Source of the DNA: Heterodera schachtii
Lineage: Eukaryota > Nematoda > Chromadorea > Rhabditida > Heteroderidae
Reading direction: 5' to 3'
DNA: 64,000 nucleotides
Assembly: GCA_023374025.1 (NCBI GenBank)
Contig: SIJG01000057.1
Location: forward strand, 140,751 to 204,750
The notes below the pieces were generated by a model. It searched no databases and was not told the origin of the DNA. It worked only from the letters and a program-made list of their open reading frames with translations. Shown piece by piece: positions 11,200 through 22,568 of this stretch. Positions within the stretch are counted from its first letter, which is position 1, and the number at the start of each line of letters is the position of its first letter. The translations under genes were made by a program, and so were the position numbers.

Positions 11200-12080
11200 A
11201 CAAAGCAAATTGATTATTATTGGTATTTGTGTTTGTGAGAATAAATGAAGTGAAATGGGGGAAAGAATGGTGGCGGCGCGGCGAAAAGAATTGACGGCGG
11301 ACGACGGACACCGACCGAAGACACGGACAAACGACCGAGACAAAGTGCAAACGCAAATATTTGTGACAATTAATAATGAGTGAGCGAGTGAGTGAATGAG
11401 GGTAATTAGTGTGGCCAGCAAACAGTGCGTATTCTCTCATTCATTGCCTAGGGGATGGGACACGTATTGAAAAATAATGGGGACGCAATTCACGCAAAAA
11501 AAATATCGCAGAAATGCACGGTCGCGCGCGAAACTAAAATTTCCAGAAACTGGAGACCGAAAATTTACCTGGAGACGAGACCATAAAAAAGCCGAAAATT
11601 TTTTCCAGGGTGAAATTCGAGACAAAAAAAATGCGCCTAGAAAAATGGGAAAATTTTACGGAATAAATTAACAAATAATGGAGGGGAGCTTGTCTCCACC
11701 TCTCACCGCCGTATTGCACTACCGTGAAAAAACGCCAAGAAAAAATTTTTTTTTTAATTTTCATGAAATTATCTTAAAAATTCTCGCATTAAAAAAATAT
11801 CTATTTGAATTTTTTTCTTATTTTCGAGTGCAAATGGTATGGGGAACGGCGGGAAGGGAAACAAGCTAGCTGCTGCTCCAAGAATGGGCCATCGCCGGTC
11901 GTCGGAGAAAGAGTGGAGGGGGGGGGGGGGGGGGGGGGAGACGGACGCCCAGCCAATTCATTCATTCATTCTTTCATGCCATTGTTCGCTTCTCTCTTTT
12001 TTTGCGTGGACTCAAGCCGCCGGAAATGTTTTTTATGGGATTTTGTGTCGGGGAACAAAACAAAACAAAACACAAATAAA
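11200..12080. other. Locally GC-richer patch without a recognised gene
   Basis: This patch holds GGCGGCGCGGCG-type sequence near 11272, a GAGTGAGCGAGTGAGTGAATG run near 11380, and CCGCCG-rich stretches near 11705 and 12018. Several overlapping open frames of 60 to 140 codons exist on both strands. They show no domain, no biased third position and no splice pattern, so none is annotated. It could be a decayed repeat, or a promoter-proximal region of a gene not resolved here. Confidence 0.35.
11918..11938 (+). repeat. Poly-G tract, 21 G
   Basis: Twenty-one consecutive G on the plus strand, the longest of the five runs in this section. Confidence 0.9.
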
Positions 12081-12084
12081 ATGA

Positions 12085-12500
12085 GAAAAATTTGAAAAGA
12101 AATAAGAAAGACAGAGAAAAAAAACAGAGACAAAAATGTAAAGAAAAATGGAAGGGTAAAAAAAAAACAGAAAATAGTAAGGAAAAAGATAGAGAGAGAA
12201 AACAAAGAAAAATAGAAGAACAGAATAGATGAGAGAAAGAGCGAGAAAATGAGAAAAAGTAGGGGAAAGGAAGAGAAAGAAACAAATAAAAAAACAATTA
12301 AATGACAGAAAATTCGAAAAGAGAAAGAGAGAATGACGAGACAAGAGAAAAAAAATGTAAAGAAAAGTGAAGGGAGTAAAGAAAAACAGAAAATAGTAAG
12401 GAAAATAGAGAGAGAGAAACAAAGAGAAAAAAGAAAGAAGTAAGATAAAGATGAGAGAAGATAGAAAAGAAGAGATAAAGAAAAATAGGAGTAAGACAGA
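12085..12500 (+). repeat. 400-bp purine (GA) tract with internal duplication
   Basis: The plus strand is almost entirely A and G for about 400 bp. It contains two related segments offset by about 219 bp: AAAATGTAAAGAAAA occurs at about 12133 and 12352, each followed by ACAGAAAATAGTAAGGAAAA and then GAGAGAGA. Long mirror-like purine tracts can adopt triplex structures. The minus-strand open frames across it are low-complexity by-products. Confidence 0.75.
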
Positions 12501-12714
12501 ATGACGACGTAAAAATACTGCTCAAGAAGAAAGTTTCATAAAGGAAATGTTGCTTTGAATAATATGACAATTTTTACAATAAATTTTGTAATTTTTAGAT
12601 AAAATTTTGTTCACTTTTTAATGAAGAATAGGGAAAATTCGGATCCTCAAAATCATTATTATGATTTTTAATACTATATTTAGCCACTTTTGAAAGTTTT
12701 AATTTGCGTTAAGC

Positions 12715-12815
12715 GAATTAAAAAATTTTGAGAATTGTACCCTCAATTTGGAAAATTTATATCCATATTTTGGCCATTTTATGTACATATTTCGAGATTT
12801 TTTGTCCATATTAAA
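12715..12815 (-). repeat. Inverted fragment of the ATATGG repeat
   Basis: The reverse complement of this stretch (GGATATAAATTTTCCAAATT and onward through AGGGTACAATTCTCAAAATT) matches 2985-3045 with scattered substitutions. It is therefore a second copy, in opposite orientation, of the repeat at 2895-3470. Confidence 0.6.
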
Positions 12816-12969
12816 TTAAAAAACAAGACATATCTTAGAAATGAGAAAAAATATACAGTATTTAAATAATTTAAAAAATATTTTGAAATTATGATGATGA
12901 TACACATCCATGTATTTTTACAACCATAGAAATAATCAAATGTGGGGTGGGTTGATGAGAGGGTGGGAA

Positions 12970-12978
12970 GGGGGGGGG
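12970..12978 (+). repeat. Poly-G tract, 9 G
   Basis: Nine consecutive G, embedded in GGGTGGGAAG context, on the same strand as the other runs in this section. Confidence 0.85.
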
Positions 12979-13628
12979 AGACGACGATTATTGATCGGAA
13001 GAAAGGAGGGTGGACACAACGAATTGGCCAATGTCATTCACATCAACAGCTAATTTTTGCTGCTGTGTTTGGAAAGAAATTTTTTAAACAAATTTAATGG
13101 AAAAATATGTTAAAATTTAAAAATGTACAATTAAAAGCCCTCCTGGTGCTAATTTAAAAAATGTCCAATAAAAACGAAATTTCATTTCCTTATTAAATTA
13201 TTTTCCATGCTAATATTTTTTCTGTATATATTTTAAATAATTTTTTCACTTAAAACATTTTTCATCGCTAATTTCAGTCCTAAATTTGAAAAATTTTCCC
13301 AACATTGTCCATCGGCAGCGCCGGCCCAAAACATACCAGTAAACTATGCATGTGAAGGAATAAGATAATAAAGCAGGGTTCCCAAGTTTTTTTTTCAAAA
13401 AAGGACAAACGAGGCTAAAACAAAGATTTGGACCCCAAAAAAAAGATTTTTTCTAAAACTGATAGTAGCGCGAAGGAAACGCAATAAAACACATGAAAAA
13501 GCGGCTTAAAACAACATTTTACTAGCGTGAAACAATTGAATTTTTTTCCGATGACCATTTTTCTCATTATTTCACCGCATATGCACTTTTTTGCGGCGCT
13601 TTTTTCCCAAAAAAAACTTAGAGAAAGT

Positions 13629-13648
13629 GGGGGGGGGGGGGGGGGGGG
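13629..13648 (+). repeat. Poly-G tract, 20 G, inside the hAT-like element
   Basis: Twenty consecutive G immediately before TGTCCGTGGTGCCGATAGCG. It abuts the first GC-rich hairpin motif of the element. Confidence 0.9.
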
Positions 13649-13851
13649 TGTCCGTGGTGCCGATAGCGCCACCGGGGATTTTTTGAAAATTTGAAGCAAT
13701 TTGTTAACAGATTTTGCCCAAAAATTTTCCAAATTTTGACTGTTCTTTAAGGCATTTTGGGAAATTTACACTATTTGTTAACAAAATTTCACCAAAATTA
13801 CAAATTTTTACGGTTTTGTGCCAATTTTTTAAGAGAAAGACAAGTTTTTGG

Positions 13852-13880
13852 TTGCCGGCGGTGCCGATAGGCGCCGCCGG
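13852..13880. repeat. GC-rich hairpin motif within the element
   Basis: CCGGCGG and CCGCCGG form a 7-bp inverted pair around TGCCGATAGGCG. A weaker version (GTGGTGCCGATAGCGCCACC) lies at about 13653-13672. Relatives occur at about 26101 and 50748, see the findings. Confidence 0.65.
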
Positions 13881-14078
13881 AAATTTTTTTTTGAAAATTG
13901 GGAGTTTTGGTAGCAATTAAATCAGCGAAATAAATCATTAGCACAAACATTTAAAAAGTTTGTGGAAGCCAAAAATAAAGGACAATCTTTTAAAAAAGGA
14001 CATTTTAAATTTTAAAGATCCGGCCCTCCAAAAAAGGACAAATCTTTAAAAAAAGACACTTGGGACCCTGTAATAAAG

Positions 14079-16150
14079 AAAAAAATCTATATTAACTAAA
14101 AATTAAAAAACAATAATTTCTAATTTTAATATTTTTACTTACGGCTAATTGCCTTTTTGTGCAAAAGAGTGCAAATATTAAACAAACAAATATAATATTC
14201 ACATTAATGAAAAATTTACAAGACAAAATTAATTTATAATTAAATAATAATTTAAAAGATGAATTTTTTAAATAAGATTTTAAAATAAATAAGAAATAAA
14301 AATTAATTGAGAAGTTTTTCTTCAGCAGGAAAAACAGTGCTAGCATCGGAACTAAACCAAGGTATTTTGTAAATTAGAATTGTTTATTACAATACTTTAA
14401 CTTATTAAAAGTCTAATTTGTAAGTGAAAGAAATTTAAGTCAAGTTTATTTTGATAATGCATTTTTAAATCTCAATATATTCAAATTAAAAAAGACTGAT
14501 AATAAACATTAACTTATTAAAAATAGATGTATTTTTAAAATTATTCTATTAATGTTCAAAAACCATAAGCATAATAAACCAATATATTTTAAAATAAATA
14601 TTATTGAGTGATTCATATTATTCAAAATGATATGATTTCTGGCCGCCAACACCAATTAAAGAAATGCAAACGTCAACTAAAATAAAAATGATTAAATTAT
14701 AAAAAGAATGTATGAAAGAATGTAAAATTAAAAAAAAATCCAGCTTTTTTGTTGGCAAAACTCGGCAAAATCGCATGATATGCTATTTTAAAAACGTCGA
14801 ATCAATGGGTATTAATTTATTGAATATAATTATATTAAAAAGCAATATATATAAATAATAGAATACAAAAAAGAACAAAAATAGTAATAATAATTATACA
14901 AAATTGATTTTTTTATCATATATGATTCAAGCCGATGTCTTTGAGCAACTTTGTTCATTGGATGAGAAGATTAGAATAATTTTAATTGTTAAATAATTTA
15001 ACCATTCAATTTTTTATAAAATATGAAAATATATAAAAATATTTATTATGTCAAAATAATTAGAAGTTTTGTCAAATTTTAAAATAATAAAAAATATTTA
15101 ACAAAAAAAATTTGTATTTATTATGTAATTATTCAAATTTTTTTCACTTATTACAAAGGACGGCATCCTTTCCATTGTATCCATCATGATGCAGCTCATG
15201 TTTTAATGAAGCTTTAAGATTTTGGCTTAATAAATAAACTAATAAAAATATAAATTTTAAAATTCCTCGAATAAACACCTAACTAAAAAAAACCTTAAAC
15301 CTTAAAAAGGATAATAATAAAAAATTACATTTATATTATTAGCAATGAATAGTAGAATTCAATAATTTTTATAATAAAAATCTAAATAACATTTTGGACA
15401 ATTAAGCTGATATTTAAACAAGTAATCGCTCCTCTATATTAAATAAACACAAAAAAATGAAGAGAATTAAACAAAATTATTTCAATAATTTTAATATTAA
15501 TTTTTTACTTAAATTAAAGCAATCTATACTAACACCTTGTTAATTTTTATGCTTATTTGAAAGAATTATTATTCGAGAAACTGATAGCATTTTTAAATGC
15601 TTTTTGGATACTTTAAAAAAAGCATATCAAATAAAAAATATTTCTCATAATCTAAAAACTTTTTTGTTGGTTTATTCTTGAGCGCTTTTTAATACTTAAA
15701 CTGTTAAATAAAAAAAGGTGGATAACAAATTTTTTTTTTTTACATAACATTGATAATCATTAGTCTGTAATATAATTAATAAATAAATCCAATTCATATT
15801 TGTTTATTTCGTTTAAGTGAGCAGTATATTTTGAATATTCATATGTTATGGTTAAATTGTTTTTATTTTTTCATTTGTAATATTGAATATAAATTTTTAA
15901 ATAAGATTTGCAATTAATTTTTACTGTTGTGAACTCTTGTTATCTTTGTAAATGATTGCTTCTTTTTTAATTCATTTTTTATTTTTTGGCTTACTTTCAC
16001 TAGTTAGCATCTATTTGATATAAATATTTTCATCGTTATTTTCATCATTATAATTATACATGCAGAGTACCACAATTATGCAAAAAAAAATTTTCTCATG
16101 GCATTTTAAATAATTTCATTAGAATATTATTTTTGCTAAGCATTGATTAA
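14079..16150. other. AT-rich non-coding stretch
   Basis: No supported gene or bounded repeat is seen. The plus strand is A-rich to about 15700 and T-rich from 15720 to 16090. Confidence 0.55.
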
Positions 16151-16157
16151 TCAAAAC

Positions 16158-16680
16158 CAACCCTTTTCATAAATTTCTTCCATTCTTAAATCAGGGAATC
16201 TCCTTTTTATGTCATTTACCATGTGATCTTTAATAATTATTCCATAGCTGTTCCGGGTATTTTGGGGCACAATGTACCAATATATTAACAAAAAGCATTC
16301 TTAATTCTCTTGAATTTTTCCGAGAGAAATAAGATGCTTCTTCCATACATTCCATACATTTGTGCCATTCTTGGTCATCTCGGGTCAATCCATGTGCTAG
16401 ACATGCCTGAGCATATGTTTCATATTCTTTTCCATTAACAGTGCGTAGTTCTTTATAATTTTTTCCATAAACATTAAGTAAAAGAAACCTTAATATTTTC
16501 AGTTTCTATTGGATTGACAAGAACAATACGCCCAATCTTTTTTTGATTGTTTGTCTTGGATACTTCCATTTTCTTTCCCTTTAATGAGATTTTCCTTGCA
16601 TTGTATTTTAAAATTCGCCAGCAGGCTTCACATGGGCTTAAATAACGCGCCTCAAGATAGGCTTCTACTTCATCATATTT
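16158..16680 (-). pseudogene. Helitron Rep/helicase polyprotein fragment, frameshifted
   Basis: Minus-strand translation in three successive frames gives blocks characteristic of Helitron polyproteins, in the order expected near the start of the PIF1-like helicase part. The first is YDEVEAYLEARYLSPCEACW, then IGRIVLVNPIETENIKV. After a frameshift near 16480 come LNVYGKNYKELRT, ACLAHGLTRDDQEWHKCMEE and LRMLFVNILVHCAPKYPEQL. After a second shift near 16230 comes MVNDIKRRFPDLRMEEI. A 9-bp duplication (TGTATGGAA twice) adds three residues. The Rep nuclease motif and the Walker boxes of the helicase are absent, so this is a short broken remnant. It abuts the fold-back repeat arm at 16.8 kb. Confidence 0.8.
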
Positions 16681-16798
16681 TTTTCTCTATTATCTCACCT
16701 AATTTTAAAGAATTTGGTCAAGGTTGAGCAAAGTTATGGCCAAAAGTACCCAAGGAAACTGGTTTTCAAACATTTTTGGCAATAACTTTTTTGAAACC

Positions 16799-17093
16799 TA
16801 ACGATTTTTTGAAATTTTGCAGGCTAATAGAGGACACATAGAGCTAGCGAATTTTTGAAGACTCATAACTTTTGTCAATTTTCTTTTGGATCAAAAATTC
16901 TTTTGGATTCATCCTTTACATGCCGAAAGGAAGCGATTGATATCTATTTTGTTGCATTTTATGCGTTTTAAGGCTTTGGACGGTTCAGTCCCACAGCCAC
17001 TTGGCCACTTCAGTCCCCGGCCCATACTCGGCCCAAAGTGGTTTCCGCCAAAGATTCTTTCTGATTCGTGCATTACAGACCGAGAGGCGTCGA
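16799..17093 (+). repeat. Fold-back repeat arm, copy 2
   Basis: Nearly identical to the repeat at the left edge of the window and in the same orientation. Differences are few, for example CAAAGATTC here against CAAAGAATTC at about 251. It diverges from copy 1 after GAGGCGTCGAA. A 113-codon open frame starting at 16886 runs through it but has no counterpart meaning in the other copies. It sits between the Helitron relic and the glycoprotein relic. Confidence 0.85.
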
Positions 17094-17263
17094 AGCAATC
17101 AAAATCGGAACCCATCAAATCTGAACCCAAACGAATTAAAGGTTGGGAGACCAAGGGCAAGGGTTTAAACTCCGCAACCTCAATTCTTTCAAGTCTCATG
17201 GTTGTGTCGTTATTTTGTTCAGTTTAATTGCTGTGAGCAAGGCATTAGTTCCTTTCTAAGCCA

Positions 17264-18479
17264 ATGATTTTGCCAAACACAGACACAGGCAATGATTTGG
17301 GAGCTTCCATAAATGCCAAGTTGTCTGCCTCTCAGTCTAGTAGCGGAGCACACTTCCTGTGGCTCAGGACAGAGAATTGTTTAATTCCAACAGCATTGAT
17401 TGTCTCTACTAAAGCTTGGACTTGTAGAAAATTAAGAAAATGCTAGGAAGTACACAACAATTTCGGGAGTACCAATAGAAGAGAAGTTAGACTCAGAAAA
17501 CTTGGACCTAAGCATTGATGAGTGTCAACAAATTATTAAACATCGAAGTTGTAGCTTAGGCGTTCTCAAAAATCAAACTAATTTTTGGCAAACTGAAAAT
17601 AGCATTGACCTAACTCCAAGAATGTGGCTATTTGGGTCCTTTGGTTGGAAAAATGTGTCAAATGAAAATTGTTTTCTTTTTGAAAGTCGAATTGATTCAC
17701 ACTTCGGTGGTTCTTCAATTGTTACTCCGCTTGGGTCACCAAATGAGTGTCCTTATGAGAAGGGGAGTTGTATTTTGGATGACAAAACGGTACTCATTTG
17801 GAAAGTGGATAATGCCAAGAAATGCAACTTTATTTCAATAGGAATCAAAACGGGAAAAACAATGGGTAAAATTTGGCTTTCTGATGATGGACAGCTTGGT
17901 CTTACCTTCGGGAACTCATCAAAGTTATTGGATTGTGGACAGAATATTACTATCTCTGACCAGGGGTTTGGATCAACTATTGTGCAGGCACCTGAGTCTC
18001 ATAGTAGAACTGTTCGAAGTGTAAAAAAATCCAAAACATTAAGTGATGGGATAGTCACCTCATCTCAATTAGCCTCTCAACTTACTTATTTGGATGCGGC
18101 AATCACGCAAACAATGACATTTGCCTTTCATCACTCATTTCAATCATTTTGTGAATTTATTGAAGACAATAAACGCTGGGCTGAGTCAGCATTCTTCTCA
18201 AATCCAACTGATCTCGCTCGGTCTGTCTTTTCTAATCCGTATGTAGTAGCTAAAAGAGCAGCGAGAACTCTTTTGAAAGTTTGGCCATGTGTTCCTCTTG
18301 ATGAGAATGAATACGAATTTAGACCAACAAAATTGAAAGATGAATGTTTTGAATATCTTCCAATTATAATTAAGGCTGAAAGTCGGGACCATTTGGCTTT
18401 TGTTGATCCTACGACAATGATCATAAGTCCTTATTCTAAAAAGGGTTCGTGCGAAGAAAGAGGATTATTGGAAGATTGA
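17264..18479 (+). pseudogene. Viral-type surface glycoprotein gene, broken (chuvirus/mononegavirus-like env, tentative)
   Basis: A 325-codon open frame (17502-18479) is preceded by a related frame (17264-17446) offset by one base, so the N-terminal part is cut off by a frameshift near 17433-17446. The main frame has ten cysteines (residues 8, 17, 57, 83, 90, 108, 145, 217, 263, 282) before a last one at 317. It has four N-glycosylation sequons (24, 51, 138, 148). Its pattern is C-x6-C, then T-x-x-I-W-x7-C, then a helical segment around LTYLDAAITQT. This arrangement resembles the glycoproteins of chuviruses and related negative-strand RNA viruses, also found as env genes in some invertebrate LTR elements. 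The assignment is from pattern memory, not a search. A possible signal-peptide-like hydrophobic run in another frame (near 17190-17245) is not linked in frame. The frame stops without a transmembrane anchor. GC content is far above the flanks, consistent with an insertion. No polymerase, capsid or LTR is recognised nearby. Confidence 0.5.
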
Positions 18480-18599
18480 CAGAGACTGGCAAAAAGAAAA
18501 AGAAGAACAAAAAAAAGGATCCTTAAAAATTGAAGAAGGTAAAGGATGAAGAAATTAAAAAATGTGCCCGGGCGATGGGCAGAGCTAAAGAATAACTAT

Positions 18600-21500
18600 G
18601 ATTTATTATAACGAGTTATTTTACAAATTAAAGATATTCTTCACTATTTTGGCATAAAAAAAGTTTCATTATATAATTAATGGAGGACTCAAAATAGTAT
18701 ACAAAGTTAAAGTTAAGGGAATGTAATGAAACAAGTTTTTCATAATCACCAAAAAATATATATAATAAAAGAAAAGGTAAATTTATGACACTAAACATAT
18801 AGTAAATCAGCAGAGGTAAATCGGCAATATAATTTTTACAATTTTTGCAAATTAAAGAAATGTAAAATTCTAAGCATTTGATAAAACTTTATTAATTATA
18901 AACATCTAAAAAATATACATTATTTTAATAATATAATTTATAAATTTCAACGAAAACTTGGCACGTTGCCGGGAAAAACGTGAAAATTTAATTAAATTTT
19001 TAAAGCTCATTTATTGTAAAGTTTTATATCGCAGCATTTTATTAACATTATAATAATGAAAAATAAACAACAATATAATCATAATAGTAAACACCAAAAA
19101 TCAAGAGCAATTATTTTGGTTTCATTAAATTTTGACTTTTTGAATTACTAAAAATTGATAAATATAATTATTGTAATAAAAATAAGACCTTCTGACAAAA
19201 TCAGCTTAAAAAATAAGCTGCTTTCCTCAAGTCCACTAAAAGACGATAAATGGCCATATTAATTTATAAAAAAATAAACATAATGAATAATTTTGCTTTT
19301 TCATACATTAATTGAAATGTTAAAAATAATGTCAATTAATTTTTTATTTGCATATTAAAAAAATAAAAAAATATATAACATTAAAAAAGCTCAAGTTGGC
19401 AATCAAAAAGCTTACAATTAGTCATATTTATGAAAAAAATGCTGAATTCTATATTCACCAGTAATAAAATTTTAAATAAAAATAAAATTAAAAAATTAAT
19501 TAGAAAAATATAAATACCTATTGGATGCAGCGTATATCATGAGGGGCGACGCGAAGGCTCCCTATTCCGTAACCCTAACACATGCTCTCAAAAAAAGTAA
19601 TTTAATAAAATAATAAATAAAGGAAAAAATTGTCAAGAAAATGGTAATTTGACAAAAATAATCAATGGGTTAGAAATTTATTTATTGATAAAATATTAAA
19701 ATTAAGTAAGAAAAATTCAGATTATTTAAACTTTGATTAAATCCTTTATTGCACAAATGACATTATTAATAAAAAAAAATCAGCATTGAGAAAAATAAGG
19801 TTCGAAAAGCTCAAAAGTAACATTTTTGAAGGTTAACGAATTGTCTTCTCGCAAACGCAAAAGGAAAATTCACGTCATGAAAAATCTTTTACGGCAATCA
19901 GTTTTAGAAAAAAAAATTATTTTATGAATATAAAATTAAAAATACAATTTTTTTATAAACAATTAAAAATATAATAATATTTCAGAATACAAACTCTAAA
20001 TTTTATACACCCAGGGGGACAAATAGAATTTTTATTTTTCGAAAAATAATTTCTTTTAATATTTAATAAAAAATTAATTTTTCTAAATTCGAAATTTCTC
20101 GTTCAACTTTTACTCTTTCACTCTTTTCGCTTTTGTAACCGTAAACTTTTTCTTTTTTTCATTTGTTCAAATTTTATTGCTCCGATTTATACCCTATTTT
20201 TTTTGGCAATTTCGCATTCAAATTTAACGTTTGTCAATTATTGGCCTTTACAAAAAATTGCATAAATTTTAATGAGATGCCAATGTTTAAAAGTCATTTA
20301 TAACTTCTTTTTTTTTATTAAATGGCTGGTTTTGATTGTGCAATTATAAGAAGAATTAGTAGTTTTTCAAGTATTTTATTTTATAAAAGGGTTGATAATA
20401 AAATTAAATTTGATTTCATTTTAATAAAAGAAATTAAACGATTTTTGTTCTTTTCCGGTAATTTCCTCTTATATTGCACTCGGTACTGTGCAGATTTATT
20501 TGCTGCACGGAGCCAGCTCTAATAAGCTGCACGGCGCTGAACAAAATATGGTTTTTGTATTTAAAAAAATATCAAAATATTTATTATTTATAAAAAAATT
20601 ATTTTATAATGTTTATTAATTTTCGAATATATTATTCAAAAAAATCAATTAAGGAGACCATTGTACTTAATTATTCGAATGGTTGATTGTGAGTGTTAAA
20701 TTATTATTAATACTTAGATTTTAATGAAATCATTAAGAAAAATTTAAAGATATATTACATTATATTCATTTTATATAAATCGATTGATTGTGATTAGTTG
20801 AGTTAATAATTTACAAATCTCACATAAAAAAATAAATGAAAAACCATTATTTATTATGGTAATATTATTTTAAAGTTCATATGCAAAAAAAATTGTTTTA
20901 TAAAAATAAAGATTACAGTTGTATTAATCAAAAATTCTGTAAAACACTATGAAGGAATGTTTACATAAAATTAAAATTCTTATAAAATTAAAATTCTTTT
21001 AATTTTAAATGAATAATAATACTTACATTTATATATGATAATAAAAATATATATAAAGATAAAAAATATCATACTATAATAATCAATTAAAATAAATCTC
21101 TTTAATCAAAAGCATATATTATATAATAATAAGCATTTGTAAATAAAGTTTATTCAAACAAACTTAAGCAAAAATACACAAAAAAATTTTTGTCATTCTT
21201 TCTTGGATTTTTCCAATTTTGTTGTTCAATAGTCACATTTTAACAATCTGTGGTCATAGAAGAGTTATAAATAAATTTTCTTTTGAATAAACTAAATTTA
21301 ATTAAAAAATAATGGAAAATTACAATCATGAGTTACTTTAATATAATATTGTTAAAAAATTGAAAGTGATAACTGTAAAAAGAAAATATACTAAATTAAA
21401 ATAACTTAACGACATTTTTACCATAGTACTAATTCGATTAGCCTAGCGAGAAATACGAAAAAAAAGAAATAGATATAAAATATTGATATAACAATCTACT

Positions 21501-22480
21501 TCAATCTGTTAAATTAAAACAAAAATTACAACTAAATGAAAAATACTTAATATAGAAAAAATAATAATAAAAAATAAATATATCAAATTATTTTTGCAAA
21601 TGTTCAAAAGAAATTATAAAAGAATAATTGTCTAAATAGATAAATGGTATTCCAAACACAGAAGAAAAGCAGTTTACTCTTAAATTATTATTAATACTTA
21701 GATTTATAATGAAATCAGTAAGCAAAATTTAAAGATAGTTTTATTACATATTAATCAAAAGTTTTACAGAATTTTTTATTTACGACAACCGCTGTAATTA
21801 TTTTTTACAAAAAATTTTTTAAAGATGAATTTCAAATGAATATTACAATAATCATTAACGCTTTTTGATTTATATTTTATTTAAAATGACTTTTCTAATC
21901 AAAATGAGATTATTACTATGGATTTGTATATTTTTTCTCTAAAGTTAGGATAAAACTATTAAGTAGAAATATTCCTTAATCTATTTGAACATTTTGACAA
22001 TATTTAGGTCATATTTGATTCAAAATAAAAATTTGATAGTGCAAGATTTATTTAGCACTCTGTAATATGTCTACATTTGGTGGCAACTTTTTGATTAAAT
22101 AATTTTCTTAATTATCTTTTTTATTAGCCTTTTTATCTTCTCTTGAATTCTATATTTTTCTTAAGTCGAATTCAATATTCTAAATTGTTATTATTATATT
22201 TTAGAAAATTTTTGCTTAATATGAAAGATTAATTTTATTTATTTATTTTTTGTTATATATTTATTATAAATAGAGGTAAAAAATAATAATTTTACTTCTT
22301 TACTTATAGTTTAGTTTCATTTTTCAACGATTAAAAAGATTTTTTACTAATTTTTTATTCCTTCAAACTTCTTTCTGACTAAAATTAATAAAAAAAAGCC
22401 TTTTTGTTTTTATTATTATCTTGAGGAAAAATTAACAAATATTATTTCTTAATTTAGGTAGGTTTCAATTTATGTAACAT
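18600..22480. other. AT-rich non-coding stretch
   Basis: Mostly A-rich on the plus strand. A GC-richer spot near 19545-19580 (GGGGCGACGCGAAGGCTCCC) and another near 20480-20540 (GCTGCACGG twice) are too short to identify. No supported gene is seen. The 66-codon open frame at 20322 has no recognisable feature. Confidence 0.5.
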
Positions 22481-22568
22481 TTAAATATTTTTCATAAATT
22501 TTTTAATTAGCAATAATAAACTTTGAATAAATAATTTAAAAACAAAATTATAATACATATTTTAAAAA

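Larger units (their letters stand above)
13374..14070. mobile_element. Non-autonomous hAT-like element, 697 bp
   Basis: The octamer TAATAAAG lies immediately outside both ends (13366-13373 and 14071-14078), an exact 8-bp target-site duplication. The termini are inverted: CAGGGTTCCCAAGT at the left and, reading inward from the right, CAGGGTCCCAAGT, differing by one missing base. AAAAAGGACA-type repeats sit just inside both ends (about 13400, 13975, 14000 and 14031). Eight-base duplications with CAGGG ends are the hallmark of the hAT superfamily. There is no transposase frame, so it would need a transposase from elsewhere. The interior holds a 20-G run (13629-13648) and two GC-rich hairpin motifs. 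The perfect duplication suggests a fairly recent insertion. Confidence 0.85.

Noticed and set aside
11477..11764. Overlapping plus and minus frames of 62 to 76 codons
   Set aside because: Lys/Arg-rich or Phe-rich products follow base composition. There is no domain, signal or splice support.
11966..12570. Phe/Ser/Leu-rich minus-strand frames up to 129 codons
   Set aside because: They are simple translations of the purine tract, low complexity in every frame.
16886..17227. 113-codon plus-strand frame across the fold-back arm
   Set aside because: Most of it lies in the repeat, which is non-coding in its other copies. It ends before the glycoprotein frames without a consistent link.
18140..18424. 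94-codon minus-strand frame
   Set aside because: Antisense shadow of the glycoprotein frame.
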